DNA of 64,000 nucleotides from CAWDAQ01 sp963800325 (GCA_963800325.1 CAWDAQ010000003.1:186001-250000), one strand, 5' to 3'. Numbered from the stretch's first letter, positions 29,179-37,900 are shown. Numbers and translations: made by a program. Notes: generated by a model from the sequence alone, not told the origin.

Positions 29179-30111
29179 TCACATCTGCGAGAACGTGTCG
29201 ATCATCCGGATCGCGCCCGGGCCGATGACGACGATCATCAGGGCCGGGAAGATGCACAGCAGCATCGGGATGAGGATCTTGACCGGGACCTGCTGGGCCT
29301 TCTCCTCGGCCCGCTGGCGCCGGGCGAGCCGCATCGCCTTGGTCTGCTCCCGCAGCACCTGGGCGACGGGGATGCCGAGCCGGTCGGCCTGGACGAGGGC
29401 GCTGACGAAGTTGCGCACGGCCGGGACCGTGCTGCGCTGCCCGAGCATGGCGAACGCCTCGGACCGGGAACGGCCCATCTGGATCTCCGACAGCACGCGC
29501 GCGAACTCCCCGGCGATCGGGCCGGTGACCGCCCGAGCCACCTGGAGCAGGGCCGAGTCGAACCCCTGACCGGCCTCGACGCACACGGTCAGCATGTCGA
29601 GGGCGTCGGCGAGCCCCTTGCCGAGCTGGTCCTGGCGCTTGGTGCCGGCGTTGTAGACGAGCAGATCGGGAACGTGGAACAGGGCCAGGGCGAACGCGGC
29701 GGCGAGGAGGAGCCCGAGCGGCCCGAGGCCACCGAAGAGGACGCCCAGGCCGACGCCGAGGACCGCGAGGACGCCCTTCGCGCCGAGCACCCGCTCGAGG
29801 GTCCACGACGGCGGGTTGCCCGCGACGTCCAGTCGCCGCGCGAGCCGCGCGGTGGCGCCGGCAGGGGTCACGCGGGCGGCGAGTCCCCGCCCGGCCGTGA
29901 GCAGGGGGCGCAGGAGCCGGTCGGTGGCCGGGAGGTCCGCGCGTCCCACCTCGACCGGGGAGACCCGCCGCTCGACGAGCTGGAGCGAGCGCGCGACCCC
30001 GCTCGGCGCCGACGAGCCCGCAAGCAGGGTGTACAGGACGACCCAGAGGGCCGAGCCGAGCAGGCCCGCCCCCACCCACACGAGGGCCCCGGTTCCCACC
30101 CCGGTTCCCAC
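29179..30111 (-). CDS. tadC: Tad pilus inner-membrane platform protein TadC
   Basis: Type II secretion F-domain protein of the Tad/Flp pilus platform; with TadB it forms the membrane base on which the ATPase assembles pilin. The 310-aa protein has an N-terminal membrane segment (ALVWVGAGLLGSALWVVLYT), a central pair (VLAVLGVGLGVLFGGLGP, LLLAAAFALALF) and a C-terminal segment (ILIPMLLCIFPALMIVVI). The cytoplasmic T2SSF domain has ADALDMLTVCVEAGQGFDSA. GTG 30111 has GGAGG 6 nt upstream, 1 nt after the tadB stop. It is the last gene of the tad operon. Confidence 0.92.
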   Translation of the reverse strand: MGTGVGTGALVWVGAGLLGSALWVVLYTLLAGSSAPSGVARSLQLVERRVSPVEVGRADLPATDRLLRPLLTAGRGLAARVTPAGATARLARRLDVAGNPPSWTLERVLGAKGVLAVLGVGLGVLFGGLGPLGLLLAAAFALALFHVPDLLVYNAGTKRQDQLGKGLADALDMLTVCVEAGQGFDSALLQVARAVTGPIAGEFARVLSEIQMGRSRSEAFAMLGQRSTVPAVRNFVSALVQADRLGIPVAQVLREQTKAMRLARRQRAEEKAQQVPVKILIPMLLCIFPALMIVVIGPGAIRMIDTFSQM

Positions 30112-30112
30112 C

Positions 30113-32167
30113 TCAGACCTCCACCCTGACGACCTTGCGCATCCAGACGACGCCGACGGCGAGCATGACGCCGCCGACGAGGAGCATGAGGATGCCGAGC
30201 AGCCGCGTCCACAACAGGCTGAGGTACTCCGGGTTGACCCAGAGCATCCAGAAGAAGACCCCGATCGGGAGCGCGATGAGGATGTAGGCCGACAGCCGGC
30301 CCTCGGCCGAGAGCGCCCGGACCTGCCCGAGGAGGGCCTCCCGCTCCCGGAGGGTCGCCGCGGTCGTGCGCAGCGTCTCGGCGAGGTTGCCGCCGACCTG
30401 GCGCTGGATCCGCACCGCCATCGCGGTCCACGTCATGTTCGTGCTGCCCATGCGCTCCCCGACGTGCTCGAGCGCCTCGCCGACGTCGGTCCCGATCCGC
30501 GCCTCGGCGAGGGCCCGGGAGAGCTCCTTCGCGGTCGGGTCCGCCCCGTCGGTGGCGACCGCGTCGAGGGCCTGCGTGAGCGAGAACCCCGACTGGAGGC
30601 TGCTCGCGACGAGGGTGAGGACGTCGGGCAGCTGGCTCTCGAACCTCCTCACCCGGCGGCCGGCCTTGACGCGGAGGAACACCGCGGGCCCGGCGAGGCC
30701 GAGGCCGGCCCCGGCGAGCGTCGGGAGCGGTCCGGGCAGCGGGGAGAGGGCGAGCATGCCCGCGGCGGCGCCGACGACGACGGCGACGACCCGCAGGACG
30801 AGCCACTCCCCCGCCCGCCACGGCAGGTCGGCCCGCTCCAGGAGCCGCATCGTCCGCGCCGTCGCCGACCGTCGCTGCATGATCCGGTCGCCCAGCCCGA
30901 CGACGTTCTGGCCGAGGGCGCTCGGGGTCGCCGCCGGCCGGGCCCGGGTCCGGAGGTCGCGACGGCCCGCGACGAGCCGGTCGACGTCGTCGAGGCGGCG
31001 GCGACGACGCGAGGTGAGCATCGGCGAGAGCAGCGCGAGGACGAGCCCGGCCAGGCCCGCGAAGACGGCCGCGGCGCCGCCGACGAGGACCGCCGGGAAC
31101 GGCTGGAAGGTCGGCCGGGAGCCCGCGGCACCGGACGGCGCCCCGTCCCCGGGTCCGTCGCCCGGCGCTGCGGTCACCGGCGCGGCTCCCGCGGCGCTCC
31201 CGGTCGGCGGTCGGGGCGCGGAGATGACGGAGGCCGCCTCGAACGGCCCCGACTCGGTCTCGCCGGTGACCTCGACGGTGACCGGACCGGTGAGCGTCCC
31301 GACGTCGGCGCTGAGGGCGACCTGGGAGTCCAGCGCCCGGGCCGCGGCCGAGAACGCGGACAGGACCGCACCGGCGTCGCCGGCGCTCGCGACGTCGCCG
31401 CCCCCCGCCGCCGCGAGCCGTGCGAGGGCGGAGGTGTCGGTGTCGCCGGTGCGGAACGCGATGACCTCGGTGCGCACCCCCGCTCGGCGCACCGCACGGG
31501 TGGCGGCCGCGGCCGAGGTCCGCGACCTCGTGTCGCCGCCGTCCCCGAGCAGCACCAGGCTCCGGTCGCCGGACCGGCCGAGGCTTCTCGTCGCGAGCGC
31601 GACGGCGTCGTAGAGCGCGGTCTCCCCCGACGGCCGGAGCCGGCCGACGGCCCGGCGCACCCGGGTCCGGTCCCGCCCGACGGGGACGACCACCCGGGCG
31701 CGCCCGGAGAACGCGACGAGGCCGACCTCGACGTCGGGTGGGGCGGCGGCGAGGAACGCCACGCTCGCCCGGCGGACGGCCGCCATGTCCGCCGGCCGCA
31801 TGGACCCGCTCGTGTCGACCACGAGCACGGTGGCGCGGCGCTGGGACGTGACCGGGGCGGTGGTCGGCGTCACCACGGTGGTCGAGGGGTCGTCGGCCTG
31901 CCCGGTCACCCGCAGCCGGAGGGTCGTCGGCAGGAGCCGGGGGTCGCGCTCGGCGGCATGCAGCGTGAGCAGGCCGGTGAGGGAGCCGTCGCGTACCCGG
32001 AGGTCGCTCAGGCTCGCCCCAGCACCAGAGCCGGGGCTCGGGTCCGAGGGGCCGGTGGGAGCGGAGGGGCCGGCCACCGCCGCGGCGGGACCGCAGACGC
32101 TGACCGCGGCCGCGAGCCATCCGGCGAGGACCGCGAGCGGCGCTGCCCCGCGGCGGCGACGGGTCAC
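30113..32167 (-). CDS. tadB: vWA domain fused to TadB (Tad platform protein)
   Basis: A 684-aa fusion. Residues 1-32 are a signal peptide or signal anchor. A von Willebrand factor A domain spans about 110-290 with an intact metal-ion motif: DTSGS (Asp118, Ser120, Ser122), SGETALYDAV and LLGDGGDTRS. A membrane segment at about 360-385 (VLVGGAAAVFAGLAGLVLAL) leads into a TadB-type F domain (LPDVLTLVASSLQSGFSLTQ, MTWTAMAVRIQRQVGGNLAE) and C-terminal membrane helices. The vWA would face outside the membrane, joined to the cytoplasmic pilus platform. GTG 32167 overlaps the cpaF stop by 4 nt. The separate TadG-like protein of this operon has no vWA motif. Confidence 0.92.
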   Translation of the reverse strand: MTRRRRGAAPLAVLAGWLAAAVSVCGPAAAVAGPSAPTGPSDPSPGSGAGASLSDLRVRDGSLTGLLTLHAAERDPRLLPTTLRLRVTGQADDPSTTVVTPTTAPVTSQRRATVLVVDTSGSMRPADMAAVRRASVAFLAAAPPDVEVGLVAFSGRARVVVPVGRDRTRVRRAVGRLRPSGETALYDAVALATRSLGRSGDRSLVLLGDGGDTRSRTSAAAATRAVRRAGVRTEVIAFRTGDTDTSALARLAAAGGGDVASAGDAGAVLSAFSAAARALDSQVALSADVGTLTGPVTVEVTGETESGPFEAASVISAPRPPTGSAAGAAPVTAAPGDGPGDGAPSGAAGSRPTFQPFPAVLVGGAAAVFAGLAGLVLALLSPMLTSRRRRRLDDVDRLVAGRRDLRTRARPAATPSALGQNVVGLGDRIMQRRSATARTMRLLERADLPWRAGEWLVLRVVAVVVGAAAGMLALSPLPGPLPTLAGAGLGLAGPAVFLRVKAGRRVRRFESQLPDVLTLVASSLQSGFSLTQALDAVATDGADPTAKELSRALAEARIGTDVGEALEHVGERMGSTNMTWTAMAVRIQRQVGGNLAETLRTTAATLREREALLGQVRALSAEGRLSAYILIALPIGVFFWMLWVNPEYLSLLWTRLLGILMLLVGGVMLAVGVVWMRKVVRVEV

Positions 32168-33657
32168 CGCGCGTCCCGGACGAAGGTGGAGGCGGGCAGG
32201 TCGATGCCCTGGTCGCGCAGCTCGTCGGTGAACTTCGGCCGCAGGCCGGTCGGGACGAGGCTCCCGCGGAACCGGCCGCTCGCGTCCTGCCCGGCGGCGT
32301 AGTCGAAGGTGAAGATGTCCTGCATCGTGACGACGTCACCCTCCATGCCGACGACCTCGGCGACCTGGGTGACCCGCCGGCTGCCGTCCCGGAGCCGGGC
32401 CTGCTGGATGACGAGGTCGACGGCGCCGGCGACCTGCTCGCGGATGGCGCGCACGGGCAGGTCGACCCCGGCCATGAGCACCATGGTCTCGAGGCGGGCG
32501 AGGCTGTCGCGGGGGCTGTTGGCGTGGACGGTCGTGATCGAGCCGTCGTGGCCGGTGTTCATGGCCTGGAGCATGTCGAGGGCGGCGCCGTCGCGGACCT
32601 CGCCGACGATGATCCGGTCCGGGCGCATGCGGAGGGAGTTGCGGACGAGGTCGCGGATCGAGACCGCGCCGCGGCCCTCGATGTTCGGCGGCCGGGACTC
32701 CAGCCGGAGCACGTGGTCCTGGCGCAGCTGCAGCTCGGCGGCGTCCTCGATCGTCACGATCCGCTCGTCGGCGGGGATGAACGAGGAGATGACGTTGAGG
32801 GTCGTCGTCTTGCCCGAGCCGGTCCCGCCGGAGATGAGGACGTTGCGCCGTCCGCGCACGCAGCGCTCGAGGAAGTCGCGGACCTCCCGGGTGAGCGTCC
32901 CGAAGGAGATGAGGTCCTCGTCGGTGAAGGGGTCGGTGGCGAACTTGCGGATCGTCAGCATCGCGCCGTCGAGCGCGATCGGGGCGATGACGGCGTTGAC
33001 GCGGGAGCCGTCCGGCAGCCGGGCGTCGACCATGGGGCTCGCCTCGTCGACCCGGCGGCCGACGCGGGCGACGATCTTGTCGATGGTGCGGCGCAGGTGG
33101 GCCTCGCTGGTGAACCCGACCTCGGTGGCGTGGATCCGCCCGCTGCGCTCGACGTAGATCTGGTCGGGGCCGTTGACCATGATCTCGCTGACCTCGGGGT
33201 CCCGCAGGAGCACCTCGAGCGGGCCGTGGCCGAGGATCTCGTCCGAGACCTCCTGGACGATGCGGGTGCGGTCCGCCTGCGACAGCGGGGTCCGCTCGGC
33301 GTCGATGACCTCCTGGAGGGTGTGCCGGACCCGTCCGGCGAGGTCGTCGACCCCGAGGTGGGGGTCGTAGAGCTGGGGCCCGAGCGAGCCGAGGAGGGCG
33401 GTGTGGATGCTCGCCTTGACCTCGGCGAACGGGTCCGCCGGGCGCCGGCCGGCGGGGCGGGCCGGGCCGGTCGGGACGTGCCGCTGGGTGTGCTGTCCGG
33501 GCCCGGGCGGGGCGGGAGCGGGGTCCGGGGACGGCTCCCGGGCGCCGGCGGCCCGGTCGTCGTCCTGTCCCTCGGAGTGCCCCGCCTCGGACTGCCCCGC
33601 CCCGGACTGCTGCTCCTGGCTGCGACGGATGCTCTCCAGCCGGGCCGCGAGGCTCAT
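32164..33657 (-). CDS. cpaF: Tad pilus assembly ATPase TadA/CpaF
   Basis: Secretion ATPase that powers pilin assembly at the membrane. The 497-aa protein has a Gln/Pro-rich N-terminal extension to about residue 75, the N1 domain (DPHLGVDDLAGRVRHTLQEV), and the ATPase core with Walker A GGTGSGKTT (277-285), Walker B/Asp box DRIIVGEVRDG and the His box TGHDGSITTVHANSPRD. Start ATG 33657 overlaps the cpaE stop (ATGA). It is the only such ATPase in the window. Confidence 0.95.
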   Translation of the reverse strand: MSLAARLESIRRSQEQQSGAGQSEAGHSEGQDDDRAAGAREPSPDPAPAPPGPGQHTQRHVPTGPARPAGRRPADPFAEVKASIHTALLGSLGPQLYDPHLGVDDLAGRVRHTLQEVIDAERTPLSQADRTRIVQEVSDEILGHGPLEVLLRDPEVSEIMVNGPDQIYVERSGRIHATEVGFTSEAHLRRTIDKIVARVGRRVDEASPMVDARLPDGSRVNAVIAPIALDGAMLTIRKFATDPFTDEDLISFGTLTREVRDFLERCVRGRRNVLISGGTGSGKTTTLNVISSFIPADERIVTIEDAAELQLRQDHVLRLESRPPNIEGRGAVSIRDLVRNSLRMRPDRIIVGEVRDGAALDMLQAMNTGHDGSITTVHANSPRDSLARLETMVLMAGVDLPVRAIREQVAGAVDLVIQQARLRDGSRRVTQVAEVVGMEGDVVTMQDIFTFDYAAGQDASGRFRGSLVPTGLRPKFTDELRDQGIDLPASTFVRDAR

Positions 33658-34853
33658 CGCCGGCTCCAGATCCGGCGGCGGGGGCTCGACGGGGATCCGT
33701 CGGCAACGGGGTCCCCGGCGGTGTCGGTGGACCCGGCCTGCCTCCCGCCGGTGCCCCGGGCGACCCGGTCGGCGAGGTCGCGCACGGCGGCGCTCACCGG
33801 GTGGCGCGGGGAGTCGAGCACGAGGGGCACCCCCCGGTTGACCGAGGCGGGCACGTCGAGGCTGCTCGGCACGGTGACCGAGATGTCCTGCCCCACCGCG
33901 GTGACGACGTCGGAGGCCCGCAGCCCGACCTTGGCGTCGGAGCGGTTGAGGACGAGCAGGCGGTTCTCCCGCGGGGTGCCGAGCAGGTCGAGGGTCTCGA
34001 GCGTGAGCCGGAGGTTCTTCACCGCGGGGATGTCGAGCGTCGCGATGAGGACGATGAGGTCGCTCGTGTCGACGGCGGTGAGCACGTGCTCGGTGAAGGC
34101 GGGAGGGCAGTCGACGATGACGTGGTCGTATCGATGCCGGGCCACCCGGAGGACCTCGGCGACCGTGGCCGCGGGGACGCCCTCGGCCTCGCTCGGCCCG
34201 GGTGGCGCCGCGAGCACGTCGAGGCCGCACCCGTGCGGGGTGAGCACGGACCGCAGCCCGGGCTCGTCGAGGTGGCCCCCCATGGCGACGAGGTCGCTGA
34301 TCGTCCGCTCGGGCAGCTGCTGCAGGCTGATGGCGACGTCGCCGAAGGCGAGGTCGAGGTCGACGAGGAGGACCTTGGCCCCGGACGCCGCGAGCTGGGC
34401 GCCGAGGTTGACCGACAGGGTCGTCTTGCCCACCCCGCCCTTGGCGGAGAACACGGTGACGACGTCTCCCTCGGCGCCCGGCCCGGTGAGGGTGCCGCCC
34501 ATCGCGACGGTCACCTCCCGGCTGCGGGCGACCGCCTCGGCGAGGCCGGTGAGGTCGTCGGTCGCGACGACCTCGCGGACCCCCGACCGCAGGGCCTGGC
34601 TGAGCACGCCGACGTCGAGGCGGTGCCGGACGAGCAGAACCCCGACCTCCGGGCGCTCGACCCGGAGGCGCTCGGCGAGCCGGGCCGCCGCGGCGGCGTC
34701 GACGCCGGGCCCGACGACGACCTCGGTCTCCCTGCGGTCGGCCGCGAGCTCCCGCGCGGCCGCGCTCGCGGTCTCGACGACGCGCACCTGGTCCCCGAGC
34801 GCCATCCTGATCCGGTCGACCGCGACCCGGTCGCCGTCCCACACCAGGGTCAT
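33654..34853 (-). CDS. cpaE: Tad pilus localisation ATPase CpaE/TadZ
   Basis: ParA/MinD-family ATPase that positions the Tad machine. The 399-aa protein has an N-terminal receiver-like domain without an obvious phospho-acceptor and a deviant Walker A KGGVGKT (138-144), followed by LLVDLDLAFGDVAISLQQ and HVIVDCPPAFTEHVL. Unlike the CpaE-like protein at 12.8-14.2 kb, the Walker motif is canonical. ATG 34853 overlaps the cpaB stop by 4 nt and has GGTGGG upstream. The C-terminal 40 residues are low-complexity. Confidence 0.93.
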   Translation of the reverse strand: MTLVWDGDRVAVDRIRMALGDQVRVVETASAAARELAADRRETEVVVGPGVDAAAAARLAERLRVERPEVGVLLVRHRLDVGVLSQALRSGVREVVATDDLTGLAEAVARSREVTVAMGGTLTGPGAEGDVVTVFSAKGGVGKTTLSVNLGAQLAASGAKVLLVDLDLAFGDVAISLQQLPERTISDLVAMGGHLDEPGLRSVLTPHGCGLDVLAAPPGPSEAEGVPAATVAEVLRVARHRYDHVIVDCPPAFTEHVLTAVDTSDLIVLIATLDIPAVKNLRLTLETLDLLGTPRENRLLVLNRSDAKVGLRASDVVTAVGQDISVTVPSSLDVPASVNRGVPLVLDSPRHPVSAAVRDLADRVARGTGGRQAGSTDTAGDPVADGSPSSPRRRIWSRR

Positions 34854-35653
34854 CTGCCCACCCCCGAGAGGTCGAAGAGGTTGAGGTCGTCCACCCGCGG
34901 GGCGGTGCCGAGCCTGGCCCCCGCTCCCCGCAGGGCCGCGTAGAGCGAGCCCTCGTGGACGGCGTGGACGAGCCGGGCGGCGTCGGCCGGGGACACCGCG
35001 ACGGTGACGAGGAAGCTCGCCGGCGAGCCGGAGTCGGCGGGCGCGTCCGCGCCCCCCGTGCCACCCGCGCCCTGCGCGCTGCTCAACGCGCTCTGGCCCA
35101 TCCCGATGACGAGCACGTCGCCGAGCAGGACGCTCGTGCTCCGCACGTCGGCGTCGTTGAGCTGCTTCGCGCGGTCGGAGTCGCCGAGCGCCTTGACGGT
35201 GTACGTGTCGAAGATCGCGATGTGGGACCCGGGAGTGACGAACGTGCCGACCCGGGCGGGGTCCTCGAGCTGCACCGAGACCGCGACCTTGCCCCGTGGC
35301 ACGGCGATCGCCGACGTGCCCTCGGGCGTGGTGGCGAACCGGGCGCTGAGGACGAACTCGCCGGGGGCGATGTCGGTGACGGCGACGAGCTTCGCCGAGT
35401 CCGGGGTGACGGTGCGCAGCGCGCCGGCGGGGGCCCCCTTGGTGGCGACCGTCGTGGGGGCGATGAGGCCGTCGTCGACGGCCGTGCCCAGCGGCGTGCC
35501 CGCGGCGACCTTGGCGGTCGTGACGTAGACCGCGGTCGGCTCCTGGCCGGCGACGGCGCGCTGGTCGGCCGAGCGGACCCACGTCAGCAGCGCGACCACG
35601 CCGACGAGCGCCACGACGGTCGCGACGAGGAGTGCGAGGGCTCTGCGTCCCAT
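34850..35653 (-). CDS. cpaB: Flp pilus assembly protein CpaB
   Basis: A 267-aa CpaB/RcpC protein: one N-terminal membrane helix (ALALLVATVVALVGVVALLTW, abbreviated), then an extracellular SAF domain (TAKVAAGTPLGTAVDDGLIA, VTDIAPGEFVLSARF) and the RcpC-like segment GKVAVSVQLEDPARVGTFV. In Gram-negative bacteria CpaB works with the secretin; in this presumed monoderm it probably acts at the wall. Start ATG 35653 lies 22 nt after the TadG-like stop. Overlaps cpaE by 4 nt. Confidence 0.9.
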   Translation of the reverse strand: MGRRALALLVATVVALVGVVALLTWVRSADQRAVAGQEPTAVYVTTAKVAAGTPLGTAVDDGLIAPTTVATKGAPAGALRTVTPDSAKLVAVTDIAPGEFVLSARFATTPEGTSAIAVPRGKVAVSVQLEDPARVGTFVTPGSHIAIFDTYTVKALGDSDRAKQLNDADVRSTSVLLGDVLVIGMGQSALSSAQGAGGTGGADAPADSGSPASFLVTVAVSPADAARLVHAVHEGSLYAALRGAGARLGTAPRVDDLNLFDLSGVGR

Positions 35654-35675
35654 GAGCGTTGTATCCGTTTCCCGG

Positions 35676-36938
35676 TCAGCCGACCGACTTGACGATGCGA
35701 AGACCCAGGTCGGGGGTGCCCCCGGTCCCGGGCGGGACGATCTCGCCGAGCGGGACGAGGTCGTGGAGGAACCAGCCGGAGATGCACCGGTCCCCGCCGG
35801 AGCACAGGGTCGTGCCCGGCCGGAGGCCCGCCTTGGTGTCCCCGGACAGCCGCCAGCCGTTGACGTAGAACGCCGAGAACCCGACGACGTGGTAGTAGTT
35901 GTTCCGGCCCTTCCCGGACCGGCACCCGGCGGCGGGCGGGTAGGCGTCCGGGCTCTTGGCGTTGCAGTCGAAGACCGGGATGTGGACGACGGTGCCCTGG
36001 GCGGCGTCGAGGTCACTGCGCGAGCACGGCAGGTCGTTGCCCGGGTCCCCGGCGATCCAGCTGTCCGCGGTGACGTCGGTGACGCAGTCGCCCGGGTTGG
36101 CCAGCGCGGCGAACCCGCCGGGGGCGGTGTGCCCGTTCCACGTCGGGCACGTCGTCGGGTTGCCCTTGGTCCAGATGGTGCTGAGGTCCGACTCGTCGGG
36201 CCACGGCCGCTCGCTCGACCCGTCGTAGCCGGGCCAGGCGCCGGTGGGGCCGGCCGCGTAGTGCCCGCCGGTCCCCGTGTCCGGGTCGGCCCCGACCGCG
36301 AGCTTCCAGTCGCAGTACGAGATGGTCACGGGGAGCACCGAGGCCCGCGGCGGCTGGGCCGCCCCCCACGCCGCCCGGGCGCACGCCCGCACCGCGGTCC
36401 CGTCCGAGCCGTCGGCGAACGTCGCCGCGAACGGGGTGGGGAACAGGGTGCTCCCGTCGGGCATCGCGGTGGCGGTCCGCACCTCGACGTAGGGGATGTC
36501 CGGGTTGTCGGTGAGGACCGACGGCAGCGCCGGGCAGTCGACCGGGCCGGTCCCGGCCGGGCCGCACGCCGGCAGCGCCCCCACCGAGGCGGGCAGGGTG
36601 CCCGCGTCGTGCCAGCAGACGGCGGCCGGCTGGGCGGCGGTCCCCGCGAGGGCCGCGGTCCCGTCGTCGGCGTTGCCGTCGGCGAGCCCGGCCAGGGCCG
36701 CGGCGGTCGAGGCGTTCGCGGTCGTGCACCTCGCCGGCGTCGTCGAGCACGTCTGCGCGAGCGCGAGGGCGGCGGCGTCGGCGCCGTTCTGCAGCTGGCG
36801 CCGCTCGCCGAGGAGGCTGCCGACGTCGACGCTGAAGGCGGCCATCCCGACGAGGACGCCGCCGGCGAGGAACACCGCGACGATCGTCGCCACGGCGCCG
36901 CGCTCGGCGCGGCGCCGCAGTCGGCGGCGCAGGGACAT
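35676..36938 (-). CDS. TadG-like Flp pilus-associated protein without vWA domain
   Basis: A 420-aa secreted pseudopilin-like protein. It starts with the TadE/G-type segment AERGAVATIVAVFLAGGVLVGMAAFSV (quoted in part), then DVGSLLGERRQLQNGADAAALA, the Tad_N hallmark. The rest is a Cys-rich extracellular region (at least a dozen Cys, e.g. PTTCPTW, DLPCSRSD, GDRCISGW). No DxSxS metal site is seen, unlike many TadG proteins. ATG 36938 shares its A with the tadE stop (TGATG) and has AGG 9 nt upstream; an in-frame GTG at 36947 is possible. Confidence 0.85.
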   Translation of the reverse strand: MSLRRRLRRRAERGAVATIVAVFLAGGVLVGMAAFSVDVGSLLGERRQLQNGADAAALALAQTCSTTPARCTTANASTAAALAGLADGNADDGTAALAGTAAQPAAVCWHDAGTLPASVGALPACGPAGTGPVDCPALPSVLTDNPDIPYVEVRTATAMPDGSTLFPTPFAATFADGSDGTAVRACARAAWGAAQPPRASVLPVTISYCDWKLAVGADPDTGTGGHYAAGPTGAWPGYDGSSERPWPDESDLSTIWTKGNPTTCPTWNGHTAPGGFAALANPGDCVTDVTADSWIAGDPGNDLPCSRSDLDAAQGTVVHIPVFDCNAKSPDAYPPAAGCRSGKGRNNYYHVVGFSAFYVNGWRLSGDTKAGLRPGTTLCSGGDRCISGWFLHDLVPLGEIVPPGTGGTPDLGLRIVKSVG

Positions 36939-37375
36939 CACTGGCACCTCATCTCGGCGGTGGAGGCGAAGGAGGACGGCAGCGTCACGGGGCTGCCGAA
37001 GAAGCCGTTGACGCCCGCCAGCAGGCTCCAGTCGAAGCTGGTCCGGGTGACCGTGACGGCGATGACGTCGACCCCGCCCGCGCCCGGGCTGCAGGAGTCC
37101 GGCACCGAGACGGTGACGTCACCGGCGGGGAGGCCGGTCGCGGCGGCGGTCGCCTGGGCGCGGACGTCGGCGGGGTCGTAGACCCCGAGCGAGGCCATCC
37201 GCGCCCCGTCGCGGGCGGCGTCGGCGATGACGACCTTGTCGTGCAGGGCGCGGCCGAGGTCGACGATCCCGCCGGTGAGCAGGAGCAGCAGGGGGAGAAG
37301 GAGGGCGAGCTCGACGGCCGCCGCACCACGCTCACGGTGGGACGGCCGGGCCGGACCCCTCCGCAGCGTGGCCAC
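36938..37375 (-). CDS. tadE: TadE-like minor pseudopilin
   Basis: A 145-aa TadE-family protein. Its N-terminus ERGAAAVELALLLPLLLLLT contains the pseudopilin-like processing motif, with Glu five residues after the Gly, leading into the membrane helix. GIVDLGRALHDKVVIADAARDGARMASLG follows (quoted in part as a family landmark). It is expected to be cut by a prepilin peptidase. GTG 37375 lies 14 nt after the second pilin gene. One C-terminal Cys and one internal Cys might form a disulfide. Confidence 0.88.
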   Translation of the reverse strand: MATLRRGPARPSHRERGAAAVELALLLPLLLLLTGGIVDLGRALHDKVVIADAARDGARMASLGVYDPADVRAQATAAATGLPAGDVTVSVPDSCSPGAGGVDVIAVTVTRTSFDWSLLAGVNGFFGSPVTLPSSFASTAEMRCQ

Positions 37376-37389
37376 GGGTCATCCCCTGC

Positions 37390-37554
37390 TCACCAGGGGA
37401 GCGACAGCAGCCCGGAGACCGAGGTGCCGAACGCGGCGACCGAGGCGGGCAGGAGGGTGGCGACGAGGGCGACGAGGAGGGCGTGCTCCGCGGCGGCCGC
37501 ACCCCCCTCCGGGTCGGGTGCGACCGCCGCGGCGCCCCGGTGACGGGGCGTCAC
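37390..37554 (-). CDS. Second Flp-like pilin (small prepilin paralogue)
   Basis: A 54-aa protein that parallels the Flp pilin: EGGAAAAEHALLVALVATLL has the Flp processing site with a Gly, then Glu at +5, followed by the hydrophobic helix. The tail ASVAAFGTSVSGLLSLPW is short. GTG 37554 begins 1 nt after the flp stop, so it would be coupled to flp. It is much more diverged than Flp and could be a minor pilin or a decaying duplicate. Confidence 0.75.
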   Translation of the reverse strand: MTPRHRGAAAVAPDPEGGAAAAEHALLVALVATLLPASVAAFGTSVSGLLSLPW

Positions 37555-37555
37555 G

Positions 37556-37744
37556 TCAGCCGGCGGCGGGCGCGAGCTCGTTGGTGACCGAGGTGAACGC
37601 GTCGTTGATGTGGCCGCCGAGGGTGACGACGGTGCCGATGATGACGGCGGCGATGAGGGCGACGAGCAGGCCGTACTCGACGGCGGTCGCGCCGCGCTCA
37701 CGGCAGACGATGCGGGCCTGCAGCTTGACGAGGGCGGTGGTCAT
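37556..37744 (-). CDS. flp: Flp family type IVb pilin
   Basis: The major Tad pilin, 62 aa. ERGATAVEYGLLVALIAAVI contains the classic Flp signature: Gly before the cleavage point, Glu and Tyr at +5/+6, then the helix. A short tail GGHINDAFTSVTNELAPAAG follows. The ATG has AAGGAG 5 nt upstream, one of the best ribosome-binding sites here, fitting a highly made subunit. It opens the nine-gene tad operon. Confidence 0.95.
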   Translation of the reverse strand: MTTALVKLQARIVCRERGATAVEYGLLVALIAAVIIGTVVTLGGHINDAFTSVTNELAPAAG

Positions 37745-37900
37745 GGGGACTCCTTGGGTGGTCTCCGGGGAGGACTCCCGGGATTTCGCTAACACCCTTA
37801 AGTCTGGTTTGCACTGTTTCCCCGGGCTATGGGCTGAAGGACCATTCGCCCTCGGCCGAACGGCCGACTTCCGGCTCGTTCGGGCCCCGAGAACACGCGG
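37745..37900 (-). promoter_or_regulatory. flp upstream region
   Basis: A 156-nt gap between lpqB and flp with an AT-rich patch at 37783-37820 that probably holds the tad operon promoter. I could not fix -35/-10 elements with confidence; candidates on the minus strand are GTGCAA and TTAGCG with a 16-nt spacer. Confidence 0.35.
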
